DNA of 64,000 nt from Candidatus Bathyarchaeota archaeon (GTDB taxonomy: Archaea > Thermoproteota > Bathyarchaeia > Bathyarchaeales > Bathycorpusculaceae), in NCBI GenBank assembly GCA_026014745.1, contig JAOZHS010000003.1, positions 228,137 to 292,136 on the forward strand, read 5' to 3'. Position 1 is the stretch's first letter; each line of letters begins with the position of its first letter. The notes under the pieces were generated by a model. That model was not told the DNA's origin. It did not search any database and was given only the letters and a program-made list of their open reading frames with translations. The position numbers and the translations under genes were made by a program. Below, one piece after another: positions 31,603-41,226 of the stretch.

Positions 31603-32652
31603 TTATGCCACGAATTTTGCAAATTCTTCTTGCGCCGTTTGAAGCCCAACCATTATGGGCGGACGCTTAAAGCCATATGCGCAGATAGCCTCTAACGCTC
31701 CAGCCTGTTTGCGGTTTAAGGCGAGTTTGAGGGCTCGGATAACGTCGAATAGGACGCTACCTGCGTTGGGGGCGTCGATGGTTTGGAATTTAAGGTCAAT
31801 TTTTAGGGGGGCATTGCAGAAGTAAACGCCGCTTATGAAGAAGTAGCTGTCGCGTTTGTTCTGCAGAAAATCAACATAATCGGTTGAGCCTGCAACGATT
31901 TCGGTTTTGTAGGGTAGAGCGGAGGCAACGGATTCGGTTTTGATTTGGCGTTTGGCATCGCGGCTGCGTTCCATGGTGTCAACGGATTCAGTTCCGCCAC
32001 CGACGTCGAGCTGGTAGGTTTCGTCGATGTGGACGCCATTGTCAGAGAGGAGTTTGAGTAGGGTTTTGTGTAGCGCAGTGGAGCCGACTTGGTCAACGAG
32101 GTCATCGCCGACGAGGGGGAGATTGGCGTCTTGGAATTTTTTAGCCCAAGCTGCGTCGCTTGCAATGCGGTTGGGGGTGGCGTTTACGAATGCGCAGCCC
32201 GCCGCGATTGCTTGTTGGGCGTAGTATTGTGAGGCTTGGGTTGCGCCGCTGGGGAGCAGGTTGATGACGACTTCGGCGCCTGAGGCTTTGAGTACTGCGG
32301 CGACGTCTGCGTCGGCTGCTTTGCTTATGGTGATTAGTACGCTGGAGGATTCGCCTAAACCATCCATAAGGGGCCCTTTGGCTACGGTGACGCCCGTTTT
32401 GGGTACGTCGCAGACTTTGGGGGCGTTGTTAGGCGCAGCAAATATTGCTTCTGATAGGTCTACGCCGACTTTTCGGCTATCGACATCAAACGCGGCGACT
32501 ACCGCGATATCTTTGGGGGTTTGACCCGCTAGAATGGGGTTTCGCAGTCCGAGGGCATTTTTGTTCTTGGGGTTACTGTAATATTGGATGCCTTGTAGGA
32601 ATGATGAGGCGCAGTTTCCCACGCCGATTAGTGCAACTTTAACTTGTGGCAT
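31603..32652 (-). CDS. inositol-3-phosphate synthase (archaeal type)
   Basis: Converts glucose 6-phosphate to myo-inositol 1-phosphate with NAD, supplying archaetidylinositol headgroups. VKVALIGVGNCASSFLQGI is the NAD loop. GDDLVDQVGSTALHKTLLKL and LDVGGGTESVDTMERSRD are family signatures. 349 residues from ATG 32652; an ATG at 32673 would add seven residues. It stands alone with no archaetidylinositol synthase in view. Confidence 0.9.
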   Translation of the reverse strand: MPQVKVALIGVGNCASSFLQGIQYYSNPKNKNALGLRNPILAGQTPKDIAVVAAFDVDSRKVGVDLSEAIFAAPNNAPKVCDVPKTGVTVAKGPLMDGLGESSSVLITISKAADADVAAVLKASGAEVVINLLPSGATQASQYYAQQAIAAGCAFVNATPNRIASDAAWAKKFQDANLPLVGDDLVDQVGSTALHKTLLKLLSDNGVHIDETYQLDVGGGTESVDTMERSRDAKRQIKTESVASALPYKTEIVAGSTDYVDFLQNKRDSYFFISGVYFCNAPLKIDLKFQTIDAPNAGSVLFDVIRALKLALNRKQAGALEAICAYGFKRPPIMVGLQTAQEEFAKFVA

Positions 32653-33137
32653 GATTGGCACCTTGCTTGGCATCTCTATTTGGTGTTGCCTTATAAAAAG
32701 CTACGCAAGTAAACCACAAAAGAAAAGCCCAAAGATGTGTCAACCATCAGCTTCGCATCGCTGGGACCTCAGAGGGCATCCCTTATCATTAGATCGTGTT
32801 TTGTCTCTTTGTGTGGGTGGGGCGGTTTACGGGGCTCCACAAGATAGCAATAGGCTGCAATTGCTTTTTGGGTTTGCAATGCGTTTTTGCGTCTGTTTGG
32901 GTGTGGCATAACAAAATTTTCCCACAAATCCAACATAGATGCATGTTGAAACCACCGCAGTGTGCATGTGGAGACATGTATAAACTGATTTTTTCTCCAC
33001 ACCAACACAACCACCACCCAAAGAAAAAAAAATTTGGTCATTTAAACTATAAACAGGCAATATTGTGCCGATGCAACTTAGGCGCGATAGTTATTTAACC
33101 AAACAAGCCTACCTACGCTATATGGAAGGTATACTGC
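32653..33137. other. gene-poor region between inositol-phosphate synthase and PK-C-like gene
   Basis: About 480 bp without a supported gene. Several short frames overlap each other, none with an archaeal start and Shine-Dalgarno together or a recognisable motif. It contains GATGCATG-type palindromes near 32937-32947 and purine/pyrimidine runs near 33020-33030. Promoters for the divergent genes are probably here, with AT-rich stretches near 33080-33100. A structured RNA cannot be excluded. Confidence 0.4.
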
Positions 33138-33818
33138 TTGAAGGTTTTTGAACGCCCCGGACCCGTCAACACCGACGAAACCCTAAACATCCTAAAAGAC
33201 GCCCCCCAACCCCTCGAACACTTAGTCGTAGCCTCCGTAACAGGCGACAGCGCCGTCAAAGCCGCAGAACGCATAAAGAACCGCAAAATTATCTGCGTCA
33301 CCTGTCCACAGGGTATGTTTTGGGAAGTCAACGCCATGAACGCGGACCTCTTCGAAAAAATCCCCGAACTCAAAGCCCGCCGCGAAGAATGGCAAAAACG
33401 CCAACTTGACCGCGTACCCCTAAGCATCCCCGAAGAGAACAAGAAAAAACTTGAGGCACTTGGCGTCGTGACCGTCCGCGGCACCATACCGCTATTTGGA
33501 CCAACCTTTTCTATGCGATTGCACCTCCATAAAACCACAGATTTGGATGTTGCAGCTAAAACGTTGGAGCTGATTTCGCCAGGCACCTTGGTCTGTATGG
33601 AAACCGTGTTGATGGCAACCGACGCGGGAGTCATCCCTGAAGGCGAACTTGTTTACGCAGCGGCAGGCACCGAAATGGGGCTTGATACCGCATGGATAGT
33701 CCGTAGCTGCGCGTCTGCGAATCTCTATCACCCCACCAAAGGTTTCCGATTCGTGGAGTTACTGGCGAAACCTGCGTTGGCGATGGCGCCAAGCATAAAC
33801 ATAAACTACCTACGATAA
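33138..33818 (+). CDS. pyruvate kinase C-terminal-domain-like protein (COG1751 type)
   Basis: 226 residues, an alpha/beta protein with VVASVTGDSAVKAAERIKN and IICVTCPQGM, resembling the C-terminal domain of pyruvate kinase without its catalytic barrel. AAAGTEMGLDTAWIVRSCAS and FRFVELLAKPALAMAP are conserved at the end of the family. Function unknown. Starts with TTG 33138. Confidence 0.65.
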   Translation: MKVFERPGPVNTDETLNILKDAPQPLEHLVVASVTGDSAVKAAERIKNRKIICVTCPQGMFWEVNAMNADLFEKIPELKARREEWQKRQLDRVPLSIPEENKKKLEALGVVTVRGTIPLFGPTFSMRLHLHKTTDLDVAAKTLELISPGTLVCMETVLMATDAGVIPEGELVYAAAGTEMGLDTAWIVRSCASANLYHPTKGFRFVELLAKPALAMAPSININYLR

Positions 33819-33874
33819 GTCTGAATGGCAACTTTTTTATTTGGTACAACCCTAAATAGTTTTAACAGTATTTT

Positions 33875-34435
33875 ATGAAAAATTCAATGCGTGTTAACGT
33901 TAGGTATCCTAGGCTGTTGCTTTTCTTAGTCAGCGTCATTGTGGTGTATTTTCTTTTTTCAGGGGTTTTATATGAGCCCCTGCATGAGGCGCTGCTGGTT
34001 TTGGGGTACCTCGGAACTTTCCTTGCAGGTTTACTGTACCCTTACTCATTTACGTCTGTTGCGGGAACAGCAATTCTTTTAGTCCTTGCCCAAAACCAAA
34101 ACATCTTCTTAGCAGGGGTTATCGCGGGAGTTGGAGCCTTAGTCAGTGATTTGGCAATTTTTTGTTTTGTGAAGTACAGTTTCGGCGGCGAAGTACAACG
34201 TCTCTCTCAAGGCAATTCCATCAAGACACTAAACAGAGTGATTCCCTCCCGACTAAGGACACCTCTATTTGTTGTTTTAGCCTGTGTACTGATTGCGTCT
34301 CCGCTTCCCACTGAAATTGGCATAATGCTCTTAACGTCGGTGAGAAAACTTTCGCTGAAGCATTTTTTGGTTTTAGTGTACCTTTTGCATCTAAGCGCAA
34401 TCTTTGTAATACTATTCATTGGACAAAAAATATAA
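33875..34435 (+). CDS. multi-pass membrane protein (186 aa)
   Basis: Five to six predicted helices, starting with LLLFLVSVIVVYFLFSGVL and ending VLVYLLHLSAIFVILFIG. Asp and Pro residues (SPLPTEIG) recall small VTT/DedA-like proteins, but no definite signature was found. Cell membrane. Upstream of glyS on the same strand with a 90-bp gap. Confidence 0.6.
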   Translation: MKNSMRVNVRYPRLLLFLVSVIVVYFLFSGVLYEPLHEALLVLGYLGTFLAGLLYPYSFTSVAGTAILLVLAQNQNIFLAGVIAGVGALVSDLAIFCFVKYSFGGEVQRLSQGNSIKTLNRVIPSRLRTPLFVVLACVLIASPLPTEIGIMLLTSVRKLSLKHFLVLVYLLHLSAIFVILFIGQKI

Positions 34436-34524
34436 TCCACATACCATTCAGACCAGTCTTAAACAATTAAATAACAACATTTTAATTGTCTGTGGATTAT
34501 AGGCAATGAAACAGGTAATCACAT

Positions 34525-36297
34525 TTGAGCACTGACGTTAAATGCAGCAAGCCTCAATGCGACAAATTCGTTGCCGTCAACGAATTGGCTAAACGCCGAG
34601 GCTTCTTCTGGTCGTCGTTTGAGATTTATGGCGGCAGCGGCGGCTTTGTCACTTACGGTCCTCTGGGAGCACGCCTAAAACAGAACGTGGAAGGCAAACT
34701 CAGAGAGCTTATGGTTAAAAAAATCGGCATCCTCGAAATGGAATCCAGCGTAATCACTCCTGCCAAAGTGTTTGAAGCCTCAGGCCACGTGGCACACTTC
34801 AAAGAACCCATGGTCGAATGCCAAAAATGCCACACCCGATTCCGCGCCGACCACCTCCTCGAAGATAAGGGCATCAGCAGCGCCGAAGCAGAAAAAATGA
34901 GCCTCGAAGACATCAAAGTCGAACTCGAACGCCACGAAATCGTCTGCCCCGACTGCAAAGGCACCTTCGGCGACCCCACACGATATTTAACCATGTTCGA
35001 AACCACCATTGGTCCCTACAGCGGCTCCGTCGGCTACGGCAGACCCGAAGCGGCACAAAATATCTTTGTAGAATTCAACCGCCTCTACAATATCGCCCGC
35101 GAAAAGCTGCCTTTTGGCTGCATCAACATCGGCAAGGCGCTGCGAAACGAAATCAGCCCTCGCCAAGGCTTAATCCGCCTACGCGAATTCACCATCGCGG
35201 ACTTAGAATTCTTCTTTGATCCCAAAGAACCAGCCTGCCCCCGCCTATGCGAAGTCGAAAACGAAGTCCTACCAATCCTGCTCTGCGACACACGCCTCAA
35301 AGAATGCGAAGACATAACCAACTTCACCGTCCGCGAAGCACTCGACAAAGGCGTCATCAAAAGCGAGTGGCAAGCCTACTTCATGGCACAAGCAAAACGC
35401 CTCCTTGAGGAACTTGGCGTCCCTGAATCTAAACAACGTTTTCTTGAAAAGCTCACTTGGGAAAAGGCGCATTACAGCAGTCAAAGCTTCGACCAAGAAG
35501 TTCTTGTTGACCGCTGGGGCTGGGTTGAAGTTTCGGGTCACGCTTACCGCACCGACTATGACTTAACCTGCCACATGAAAGCCAGCGGCGTCGACATGAC
35601 AGTCTACAAAGAATACACAAACCCAATCGAGACAGAGGAACACGTCGTCAAACCGCTTATGGCAAAACTTGGCCCAGTCTATAAAGGCGAAGCAGGCAAA
35701 GCCGCCGCGGCACTCGCCAAGATCCCCGCGCAGCAAGTCGCCGACGCTATGGAGAAAGACGGCAGCATCCTAGTTGACGGGTATCAAATCTTAAAAGAAC
35801 AAGTCGAAATCGGCAAACAAAAAATCATCCAACGCGGCACCCGCTTCATTCCCCACGTGGTGGAACCCAGTTTCGGCTGCGACCGCCTCTTCTACGTAGC
35901 ACTCGAATACGCCTACAGCTTAAAAGACGACCGCGTCGTTCTTAGTTTCCCCCGCAGTATCGCACCCATCCAAGTCGGCATTTACCCCTTGATGAGCAAG
36001 GACGGATTAGACACTAAAGCCAAAGAAGTCCAACGTCTCCTTGCCTGTGAAGGCTTCATGACGGACTTTGACGAAACAGGCTCTATCGGCAGACGCTATG
36101 CACGCGCAGATGAAGCAGGCGTTCAACTCGGCATAACCATCGACTACGACACCCTAAGCGAAGACACTGTCACTATCCGCGACCGCGACAGCTGGAAACA
36201 GGTACGCGCCCCCGTCAAAGACCTCCCGCGACTCATGCATGGATACTTTGAAGGCAAACTAAACTTCACAGACTTAGGCAACATTGTGTCTTCCTAA
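34525..36297 (+). CDS. glyS: glycyl-tRNA synthetase (archaeal/eukaryal dimeric type)
   Basis: 590 residues. GFFWSSFEIYGGSGGFVTYGP opens the class II core; motif 2 lies around NIGKALRNEISPRQGLIRLREF and motif 3 near EPSFGCDRLFYVALEYAY. The inserted domain has two CxxC pairs (CQKCHTRF, CPDCKGTF) that bind zinc. The anticodon-binding domain is at the C-terminus (VGIYPLMSKDGLD to ITIDYDTLSEDTVTIRDRD). The start is TTG 34525. Confidence 0.93.
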   Translation: MSTDVKCSKPQCDKFVAVNELAKRRGFFWSSFEIYGGSGGFVTYGPLGARLKQNVEGKLRELMVKKIGILEMESSVITPAKVFEASGHVAHFKEPMVECQKCHTRFRADHLLEDKGISSAEAEKMSLEDIKVELERHEIVCPDCKGTFGDPTRYLTMFETTIGPYSGSVGYGRPEAAQNIFVEFNRLYNIAREKLPFGCINIGKALRNEISPRQGLIRLREFTIADLEFFFDPKEPACPRLCEVENEVLPILLCDTRLKECEDITNFTVREALDKGVIKSEWQAYFMAQAKRLLEELGVPESKQRFLEKLTWEKAHYSSQSFDQEVLVDRWGWVEVSGHAYRTDYDLTCHMKASGVDMTVYKEYTNPIETEEHVVKPLMAKLGPVYKGEAGKAAAALAKIPAQQVADAMEKDGSILVDGYQILKEQVEIGKQKIIQRGTRFIPHVVEPSFGCDRLFYVALEYAYSLKDDRVVLSFPRSIAPIQVGIYPLMSKDGLDTKAKEVQRLLACEGFMTDFDETGSIGRRYARADEAGVQLGITIDYDTLSEDTVTIRDRDSWKQVRAPVKDLPRLMHGYFEGKLNFTDLGNIVSS

Positions 36298-36369
36298 GTA
36301 GCTACCTTTTTTAATACACATGTATACTGGATAATTGATAGTTCAGGATGAGAGAGGCGCAACACAGCA

Positions 36370-37029
36370 TTGGTACTTCCTTCAGAAACTGAGGAGCGCG
36401 TAAAGAGGCGTGCCCTAAACGTTTGCCAAGAAAACTTACGAAAAGTACTTGACGTTTCAAGAAAAATCCCCCAATTAGTCGAGTTTTTTGCCTGCGGCGA
36501 CAAGGACGGCGTACGAAAACTCTTCACTGAAATCAAAGCAGGCGAAGAAGAAGTCGTCAAAGCCCGACGCATGGTCAGCCAAGAACTCGCAGAAATCGGC
36601 GCCATACTCTACGCCCGCGAAGACTTCCTCAGATTCACCAACTTATCAAGCGAAATCGCAGACTTCTCCGAGGGCATCGCATACTACCTCGTCGAAATCA
36701 TGGAACACAACTGGGTGATTTCGCCAGAAATCAAAAAAGACCTCATCAAACTCTCCTCCGCAGTGCTTGACAGCGTGCTTAAACTCAGAGAAACCATGAT
36801 GGTCCTCAACTACGGCAGCCAAAAAACCCTCGAAAGAGCCAAAGACGTTGAAATCGCCGAACGCGTCGTAGACGACCAATACCGCTCACTAACCATCAAA
36901 GTGCTCAGCAGCAAACTCGACACCCCCGTTCTGCTGCTTCTGCGTGATGTGTTACAGTTGCTGGAGAACTCCGCGGACAAAGCCGAAGACGCAGCTGACG
37001 CAGCCCGAACACTCTCATTCACCATGTAA
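36370..37029 (+). CDS. DUF47/PhoU-like helical protein
   Basis: 219 residues, all helical with repeated acidic helices of the PhoU fold: VFFACGDKDGVRKLFTEI-like, EEEVVKARRMVSQELAEIG, and C-terminal NSADKAEDAADAARTLSF, where the E/DxxxD motif binds metal in PhoU/DUF47. Usually paired with a phosphate permease PitA; none is adjacent. The start is TTG 36370, and it ends 12 bases before the next ORF. Confidence 0.75.
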   Translation: MVLPSETEERVKRRALNVCQENLRKVLDVSRKIPQLVEFFACGDKDGVRKLFTEIKAGEEEVVKARRMVSQELAEIGAILYAREDFLRFTNLSSEIADFSEGIAYYLVEIMEHNWVISPEIKKDLIKLSSAVLDSVLKLRETMMVLNYGSQKTLERAKDVEIAERVVDDQYRSLTIKVLSSKLDTPVLLLLRDVLQLLENSADKAEDAADAARTLSFTM

Positions 37030-37040
37030 CCCGCTGGGTT

Positions 37041-37601
37041 TTGGTTATGCCTAAAATCCCGGTTGAACTCCTCGAAAACTTTCTCGTCGTATGGAACCCC
37101 ACGGAGGGCTCCAAACTCTACAAAACCGCCTACTACGGCAAACCCTTAGGCATTCCCAAACCGAAAATCCCCGAATTCGACGTCCCCCTCATTTTAGACC
37201 TTATGGAAGGACTCTACCTCGCCGAAAAAGACACCATCGCCATCTACGAAGCCCCAAACCAATCCCGGGTTGGGCTAAACAAACTCCGCAAAAAAGCCCG
37301 CCAACTCTACGACGAATTCGAAGAAAAATACGCCGTCTACCATGACCTCCGCGACAGCAACCTAATCGTGACGCCCGGCATTAAATTCGGCTGCGACTTC
37401 GCCGTCTACAAATACGGCCCAGGAGTAGAACACGCACCTTACATGGTCACCGTCAAAAAAACTGACTCAGAGATTTCGGCAACGGAAATCGTCAAAAACG
37501 GGCGCTTAGCCACGACTGTGCGTAAACGTTTCATTTTTGCAGTGCCTGATTTGGCGTCAAAGAAAGTGGAGTATTTGATGTTTAAATGGTTCAAGGCTTA
37601 A
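37041..37601 (+). CDS. endA: conserved hypothetical protein, endonuclease-like (186 aa)
   Basis: The C-terminal half resembles the tRNA-splicing endonuclease catalytic domain: YDEFEEKYAVYHDLRDSNLIVTPGIKFGCDFAVYKYGPGVEHAPYMV, i.e. 'Y.VY.DLR..G..V..G.KFG.DF.VY..GP...H..Y.V', including the catalytic Tyr and His and Lys later (KKVEYLMFKW). The N-terminal part (PLILDLMEGLYLAEK) matches the paired domain. So this is an EndA-type splicing endonuclease subunit that cleaves bulge-helix-bulge introns in tRNA. It is cotranscribed with the DUF47 gene. 186 residues fits a homotetrameric archaeal form. Confidence 0.85.
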   Translation: MVMPKIPVELLENFLVVWNPTEGSKLYKTAYYGKPLGIPKPKIPEFDVPLILDLMEGLYLAEKDTIAIYEAPNQSRVGLNKLRKKARQLYDEFEEKYAVYHDLRDSNLIVTPGIKFGCDFAVYKYGPGVEHAPYMVTVKKTDSEISATEIVKNGRLATTVRKRFIFAVPDLASKKVEYLMFKWFKA

Positions 37602-37618
37602 CAGCCTTGCCGCGCTAT

Positions 37619-38914
37619 TTAATTGGCGATTATGGTTTGGTTCTGGAATTCGCCTCGGATGCGTTGATGCGGATAAACCTTGGTCGCCGTTAAGTTGCAG
37701 CCTTCTTCAAGCGTTACATCGTCGGCAATTACGCTAACCGCCGCTATCTTGGTCGGCTTCTCGCAGCTTGACTTAATTGATACGTGCCGCCCGACGATGC
37801 TATCATAGATTTCCGCATTTTCACCTATCGTGGCGCGGTCCATAACGGCAGAATTTGTGATAACCGCGTTTTTGCCGATACGGGTGTAGTTGTCGATGCA
37901 GGAGTTGACGATACGTGCACCGTCCTCTATGTGGCAGTGCCGCCCAATTAAGACGTTACCTTCGATGCTGATTTTTTTCTCTTTGATTTTTTGGATGATT
38001 TCTTGGCGATGCTTTTCGGAGTCGTTGCTTTCGCCTTGGACCCAGATGGGTGTGTCTTGGTTTAGGCAGCCGCCGAAGTCTTTGAGGGTGCTAAAGCCGC
38101 CTCCGAGCAGGTTTTTCATGGCTTCCAAATAGTTTTTGGGGGTACCTACATCAAACCAGCTGCCTTTAAGGGTGTAGCCATAGACGGGGCGCCCCGTGGA
38201 TATGACATAGGGGATAAAGTCGTAGCCGAAGTCGAGGCGGTTTTTTTCTTTGATGATTTGTTGGACGCCTTTTTCTTTAAAGATTTTTTTAATTTCAGGA
38301 GAAATCACGTATAGTCCTGTGTTGGCGAGGTTGCTGGGGGCGTCTTTGGGGAGGGGTTTTTCTACGAAGCGTCGGATGCGGCAGTCTTTGTCGATGTCGG
38401 CGATGCCTAAGCCTTCGACATTGTTGACTTCTCTGAGCACTATGGTTAGGGCGGCTTGTTTTTCTTTGTGGAAGTCAAGGAGGTGCTTGACTTGGATGTC
38501 AAAGATGTTGTCGCCTTGCACGGCGAACACGGGGTTGTTGATTTCGTAGTAGTCCATGTTTATGCGTGCGGAGTCGGCGCTGCCTAAGTCTTCGAGGTTG
38601 GGTTGATATTTGATGTGGATGCGGGGTCTAATTTTGTAGCGTGCGCTAAAGCCGTAGCCTGACTCAAAATAATCGTAGAGGTCGCGGTAGTTGGTGTAGC
38701 CTTTGACGCCGAAGATAAAGTTACGTATGCCCTGACTTGCCAGCGATAAGAGGGAAAACTCTACGAGGGGTCTGTTGAGGAGGCGCAAGCAGGCTTTGCT
38801 TGTTTCCGCAGTTAATGGTAGTAGACGGGTGGCTTTTCCGCCAACAGGGATGATGACTCGGATTTTATCAGGGGCATAATTGTCTCCGACTAAGGGTGCG
38901 TATTTATCGCTCAC
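37619..38914 (-). CDS. NDP-sugar pyrophosphorylase-like protein with left-handed beta-helix
   Basis: VIIPVGGKATRLLPLTAETSKACLRLLNRP is the nucleotidyltransferase signature with a variant G-G-K (usually G.G.R). FVEKPLPKDAPSNLANTGLY follows. The C-terminal half contains LbH hexapeptide repeats (VLIGRHCHIEDGARIVNSCI, IGKNAVITNSAVMDRATIG), as in glucose-1-phosphate uridylyl/thymidylyl transferases and GlmU. It makes an activated sugar for glycan synthesis; which sugar is not decided. 431 residues. Confidence 0.85.
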   Translation of the reverse strand: MSDKYAPLVGDNYAPDKIRVIIPVGGKATRLLPLTAETSKACLRLLNRPLVEFSLLSLASQGIRNFIFGVKGYTNYRDLYDYFESGYGFSARYKIRPRIHIKYQPNLEDLGSADSARINMDYYEINNPVFAVQGDNIFDIQVKHLLDFHKEKQAALTIVLREVNNVEGLGIADIDKDCRIRRFVEKPLPKDAPSNLANTGLYVISPEIKKIFKEKGVQQIIKEKNRLDFGYDFIPYVISTGRPVYGYTLKGSWFDVGTPKNYLEAMKNLLGGGFSTLKDFGGCLNQDTPIWVQGESNDSEKHRQEIIQKIKEKKISIEGNVLIGRHCHIEDGARIVNSCIDNYTRIGKNAVITNSAVMDRATIGENAEIYDSIVGRHVSIKSSCEKPTKIAAVSVIADDVTLEEGCNLTATKVYPHQRIRGEFQNQTIIAN

Positions 38915-38969
38915 TACTTCACCAACTCTTAGACATAAGGAACTGTCTATGTTTTTAAACTATACTTAT

Positions 38970-39392
38970 CTACAGCTGATTTTGCTTTTTGAAAGTGGGC
39001 AACCTAAACAAGTGAATACTTACACCGACAGCGATTGCCAGCAAAACGATTTGTGCTATTAGGATTTCATCTACAACAAGCAGTATTGTAAAAAGAATCG
39101 TCGCCCAAAGAAACCCCACGGCGAAAAGTTTGACCCTCATAGAAACCCCTCGACCCGCTTGATAATTTCGTATATATTCGCCGAACCAGCGGTTATTAAT
39201 TAGCCATTTATGCATACGCTCGGAACTGCGCAGGTAACAGGCTGCGGCAAGCAAAAGAAACGGCGTTGTCGGTAAAATGGGCAGAACAAGTCCAATGGCA
39301 CCCAACGCAAGCGAGATTGTACCCGCGACTAGCAGAATGCCTCTTATGAGTTTCTCTTTTCTGTTACGTGGAGCGGCTAAAGTTTTCTGCAT
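38970..39392 (-). CDS. DUF454 (YbaN-like) inner membrane protein
   Basis: 140 residues with GTISLALGAIGLVLPILPTTPFLLLAAAC and SERMHKWLINNRWFGEYIRNY, the family signature. Two further helices follow. Function unknown; in bacteria often near haem or fatty-acid genes. Divergent from the UbiA gene. Confidence 0.85.
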   Translation of the reverse strand: MQKTLAAPRNRKEKLIRGILLVAGTISLALGAIGLVLPILPTTPFLLLAAACYLRSSERMHKWLINNRWFGEYIRNYQAGRGVSMRVKLFAVGFLWATILFTILLVVDEILIAQIVLLAIAVGVSIHLFRLPTFKKQNQL

Positions 39393-39502
39393 ATAAGTCG
39401 AATGACTGTGGCGCTCGATTAATAAAAATCATACGTTAAAAGTCCAATGAATTTTTATAACTAACCTCTCTCAACTAAGGGTAATTAACGGGTAAGTTTG
39501 GC

Positions 39503-40360
39503 ATGAATAAACTCGGCGGCTTCATACGACTCATGCGTCTCCTTAACTGCGCTATGATGGGCTTTGCGGTCTTAGTCGGCGCCATACTCGCCAACCCAGC
39601 CTTGGGCAACCTCAACTGGCTAAACCTCCTCTACGGCTTCCTCACAGGCTTCACGTTTTGCGCCGCCGCCATGGTCATTAACGATTACTATGACCGCAAA
39701 ATCGACGCCATCAACGAACCCCAACGACCCCTCCCAAGCGGCCTAATCAAACCCAAAGAAGCCCTCGCATTCATGACGGCTCTGGTTGTGATAGGCTTCA
39801 TTTTTGCGTTGTTGGTGGCACCGTACGGTTTGCAATGTTTCGCTGTAGCAGCCATATCATTAGTAATAACTGCAACATACCTTACCGTGGGCAAACGCAG
39901 CGGCTTGCCGGGCAATTTTTTGGTCAGCGCCTGCGTCGCCATCCCCTTCATCTACGGCAGCATAACCGCACTGGGAACGGTCGGATTAAACGTGCTCCTC
40001 TTTGCATCCATGGCGTTTCTATCAAACACAGGACGCGAAATCACCAAGGGCATCGTGGACACCAAAGGCGACCGAGCTGAAAGCATCAAAACCTTAGCCG
40101 TTCGGTTCGGAGAGAAAACTGCAGCGGCTGTAGCGGTTGTGTTTTATCTTTCTGCTGTTGCGTTGACGCCTGTTACATGGTTTTTGGGGATTGTAGGCGT
40201 CTGGTTCATCCCCTTCGTCTTAGTCACCGACATCGGACTTATCGTGTGCTCAGTTATTTTACTGCGGGACCCGTCGCGGGAGAAAGCACGCAAAATCAAG
40301 AAAATTGTGCTCTACCTGTTCTTGGTGGGGTTGCTGGCGTACCTTTTTGGCGTAATTTAA
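39503..40360 (+). CDS. UbiA prenyltransferase, probable digeranylgeranylglyceryl phosphate synthase
   Basis: Adds the second geranylgeranyl chain to GGGP in archaeal lipid synthesis. Nine helices are predicted. The first aspartate-rich motif is NDYYDRKIDAINEPQRPLPSG and the second TKGIVDTKGDRAESIKTLA. FGEKTAAAVAV follows. 285 residues is normal. The promoter region ends GGGTAA upstream. UbiA homologues for quinone/haem synthesis are alternatives, but the organism context favours the lipid role. Confidence 0.88.
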   Translation: MNKLGGFIRLMRLLNCAMMGFAVLVGAILANPALGNLNWLNLLYGFLTGFTFCAAAMVINDYYDRKIDAINEPQRPLPSGLIKPKEALAFMTALVVIGFIFALLVAPYGLQCFAVAAISLVITATYLTVGKRSGLPGNFLVSACVAIPFIYGSITALGTVGLNVLLFASMAFLSNTGREITKGIVDTKGDRAESIKTLAVRFGEKTAAAVAVVFYLSAVALTPVTWFLGIVGVWFIPFVLVTDIGLIVCSVILLRDPSREKARKIKKIVLYLFLVGLLAYLFGVI

Positions 40361-40475
40361 GGCGCAATCGCTCGATTCGGCTCAATTTAGCAGGTCAGGG
40401 GTTTTACGTATATATGCGCATGTTAGCAAGAAATAAAAGCACCTGGCATGCATCGGTGTTCAAGAGGATATTTAC

Positions 40476-41126
40476 ATGTCTGAACGCTTCGCAAAAAAAT
40501 GGGAACAAAAAAGAGAAGGAAACACATTCTTGGGTGGACTCCAAGAAACTATAGTGCCTCCACAGCCCCTAAAACCTAGATTAGATGCAGCAGCAAGAAG
40601 TCTTGACCTGCAAATCGGTAAACTCGACCAAGCCAGTGAACGCTTTAACCAAAAAGATAAAGCGCTCTTTGCCAAAGTCGTTGAAGCCTACACCAAACAT
40701 GACCAAGCCCACGCCAACATCTACGCCAGTGAACTCGCCGAAATTCGAAAAATGAACAAACTTGTCATGAACGCACGCCTTGCCCTTGACCAAGTATCTT
40801 TGCGCATCAAAACCGTTTCTGAACTTGGCGACGTTGTCTCAGCTCTAGGCCCCTGTGTCGGTGTCCTTCGCAGTGTAAGCAGTGGACTCGGCGGGGTTAT
40901 ACCTGAAGCAGAAGGCGAATTAGGCGACATCGGCAACATGTTAAGCGGATTAATGTTTGAAGCAGGCGCGTCTGGTGGCATGTCCCTTAACTTCAACACC
41001 GTCAACGAAGATGCATCAAAAATCCTATCTGAAGCAGCAACCGTAGCCGAGCAACGTGTCAGCGCAAACTTCCCAGACCTACCCGCAGGCTTCTCAACCG
41101 GATCAGCAAACAAAACCCAAACCTAA
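40476..41126 (+). CDS. CdvB/ESCRT-III (Snf7-like) protein
   Basis: 216 residues: N-terminal basic helix (RFAKKWEQKREG), then long helices (LDAAARSLDLQIGKLDQASERF, KVVEAYTKHDQAHANIYASELAEIRKM) characteristic of ESCRT-III, ending with an acidic region and GLSGLMFEAG-like segment. It polymerises at membranes for division or vesicle formation. cdvA and the Vps4 ATPase cdvC are not adjacent. A C-terminal MIM-like sequence is not obvious. Confidence 0.8.
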   Translation: MSERFAKKWEQKREGNTFLGGLQETIVPPQPLKPRLDAAARSLDLQIGKLDQASERFNQKDKALFAKVVEAYTKHDQAHANIYASELAEIRKMNKLVMNARLALDQVSLRIKTVSELGDVVSALGPCVGVLRSVSSGLGGVIPEAEGELGDIGNMLSGLMFEAGASGGMSLNFNTVNEDASKILSEAATVAEQRVSANFPDLPAGFSTGSANKTQT

Positions 41127-41226
41127 ACTTCTCTTTTCTTCTTTTTCTTTGAGCCATCAGATTAGCTTGTTTATTTTCGGAAAAGTTATATTGCCAAGGT
41201 AACGCTAGACACATTGAGGAGAACAT

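Noticed and set aside
32653-33137. Possible SRP RNA, RNase P RNA or further gene
   Set aside because: No SRP helix 8 motif or RNase P conserved core was recognised; short overlapping frames lack initiation signals.
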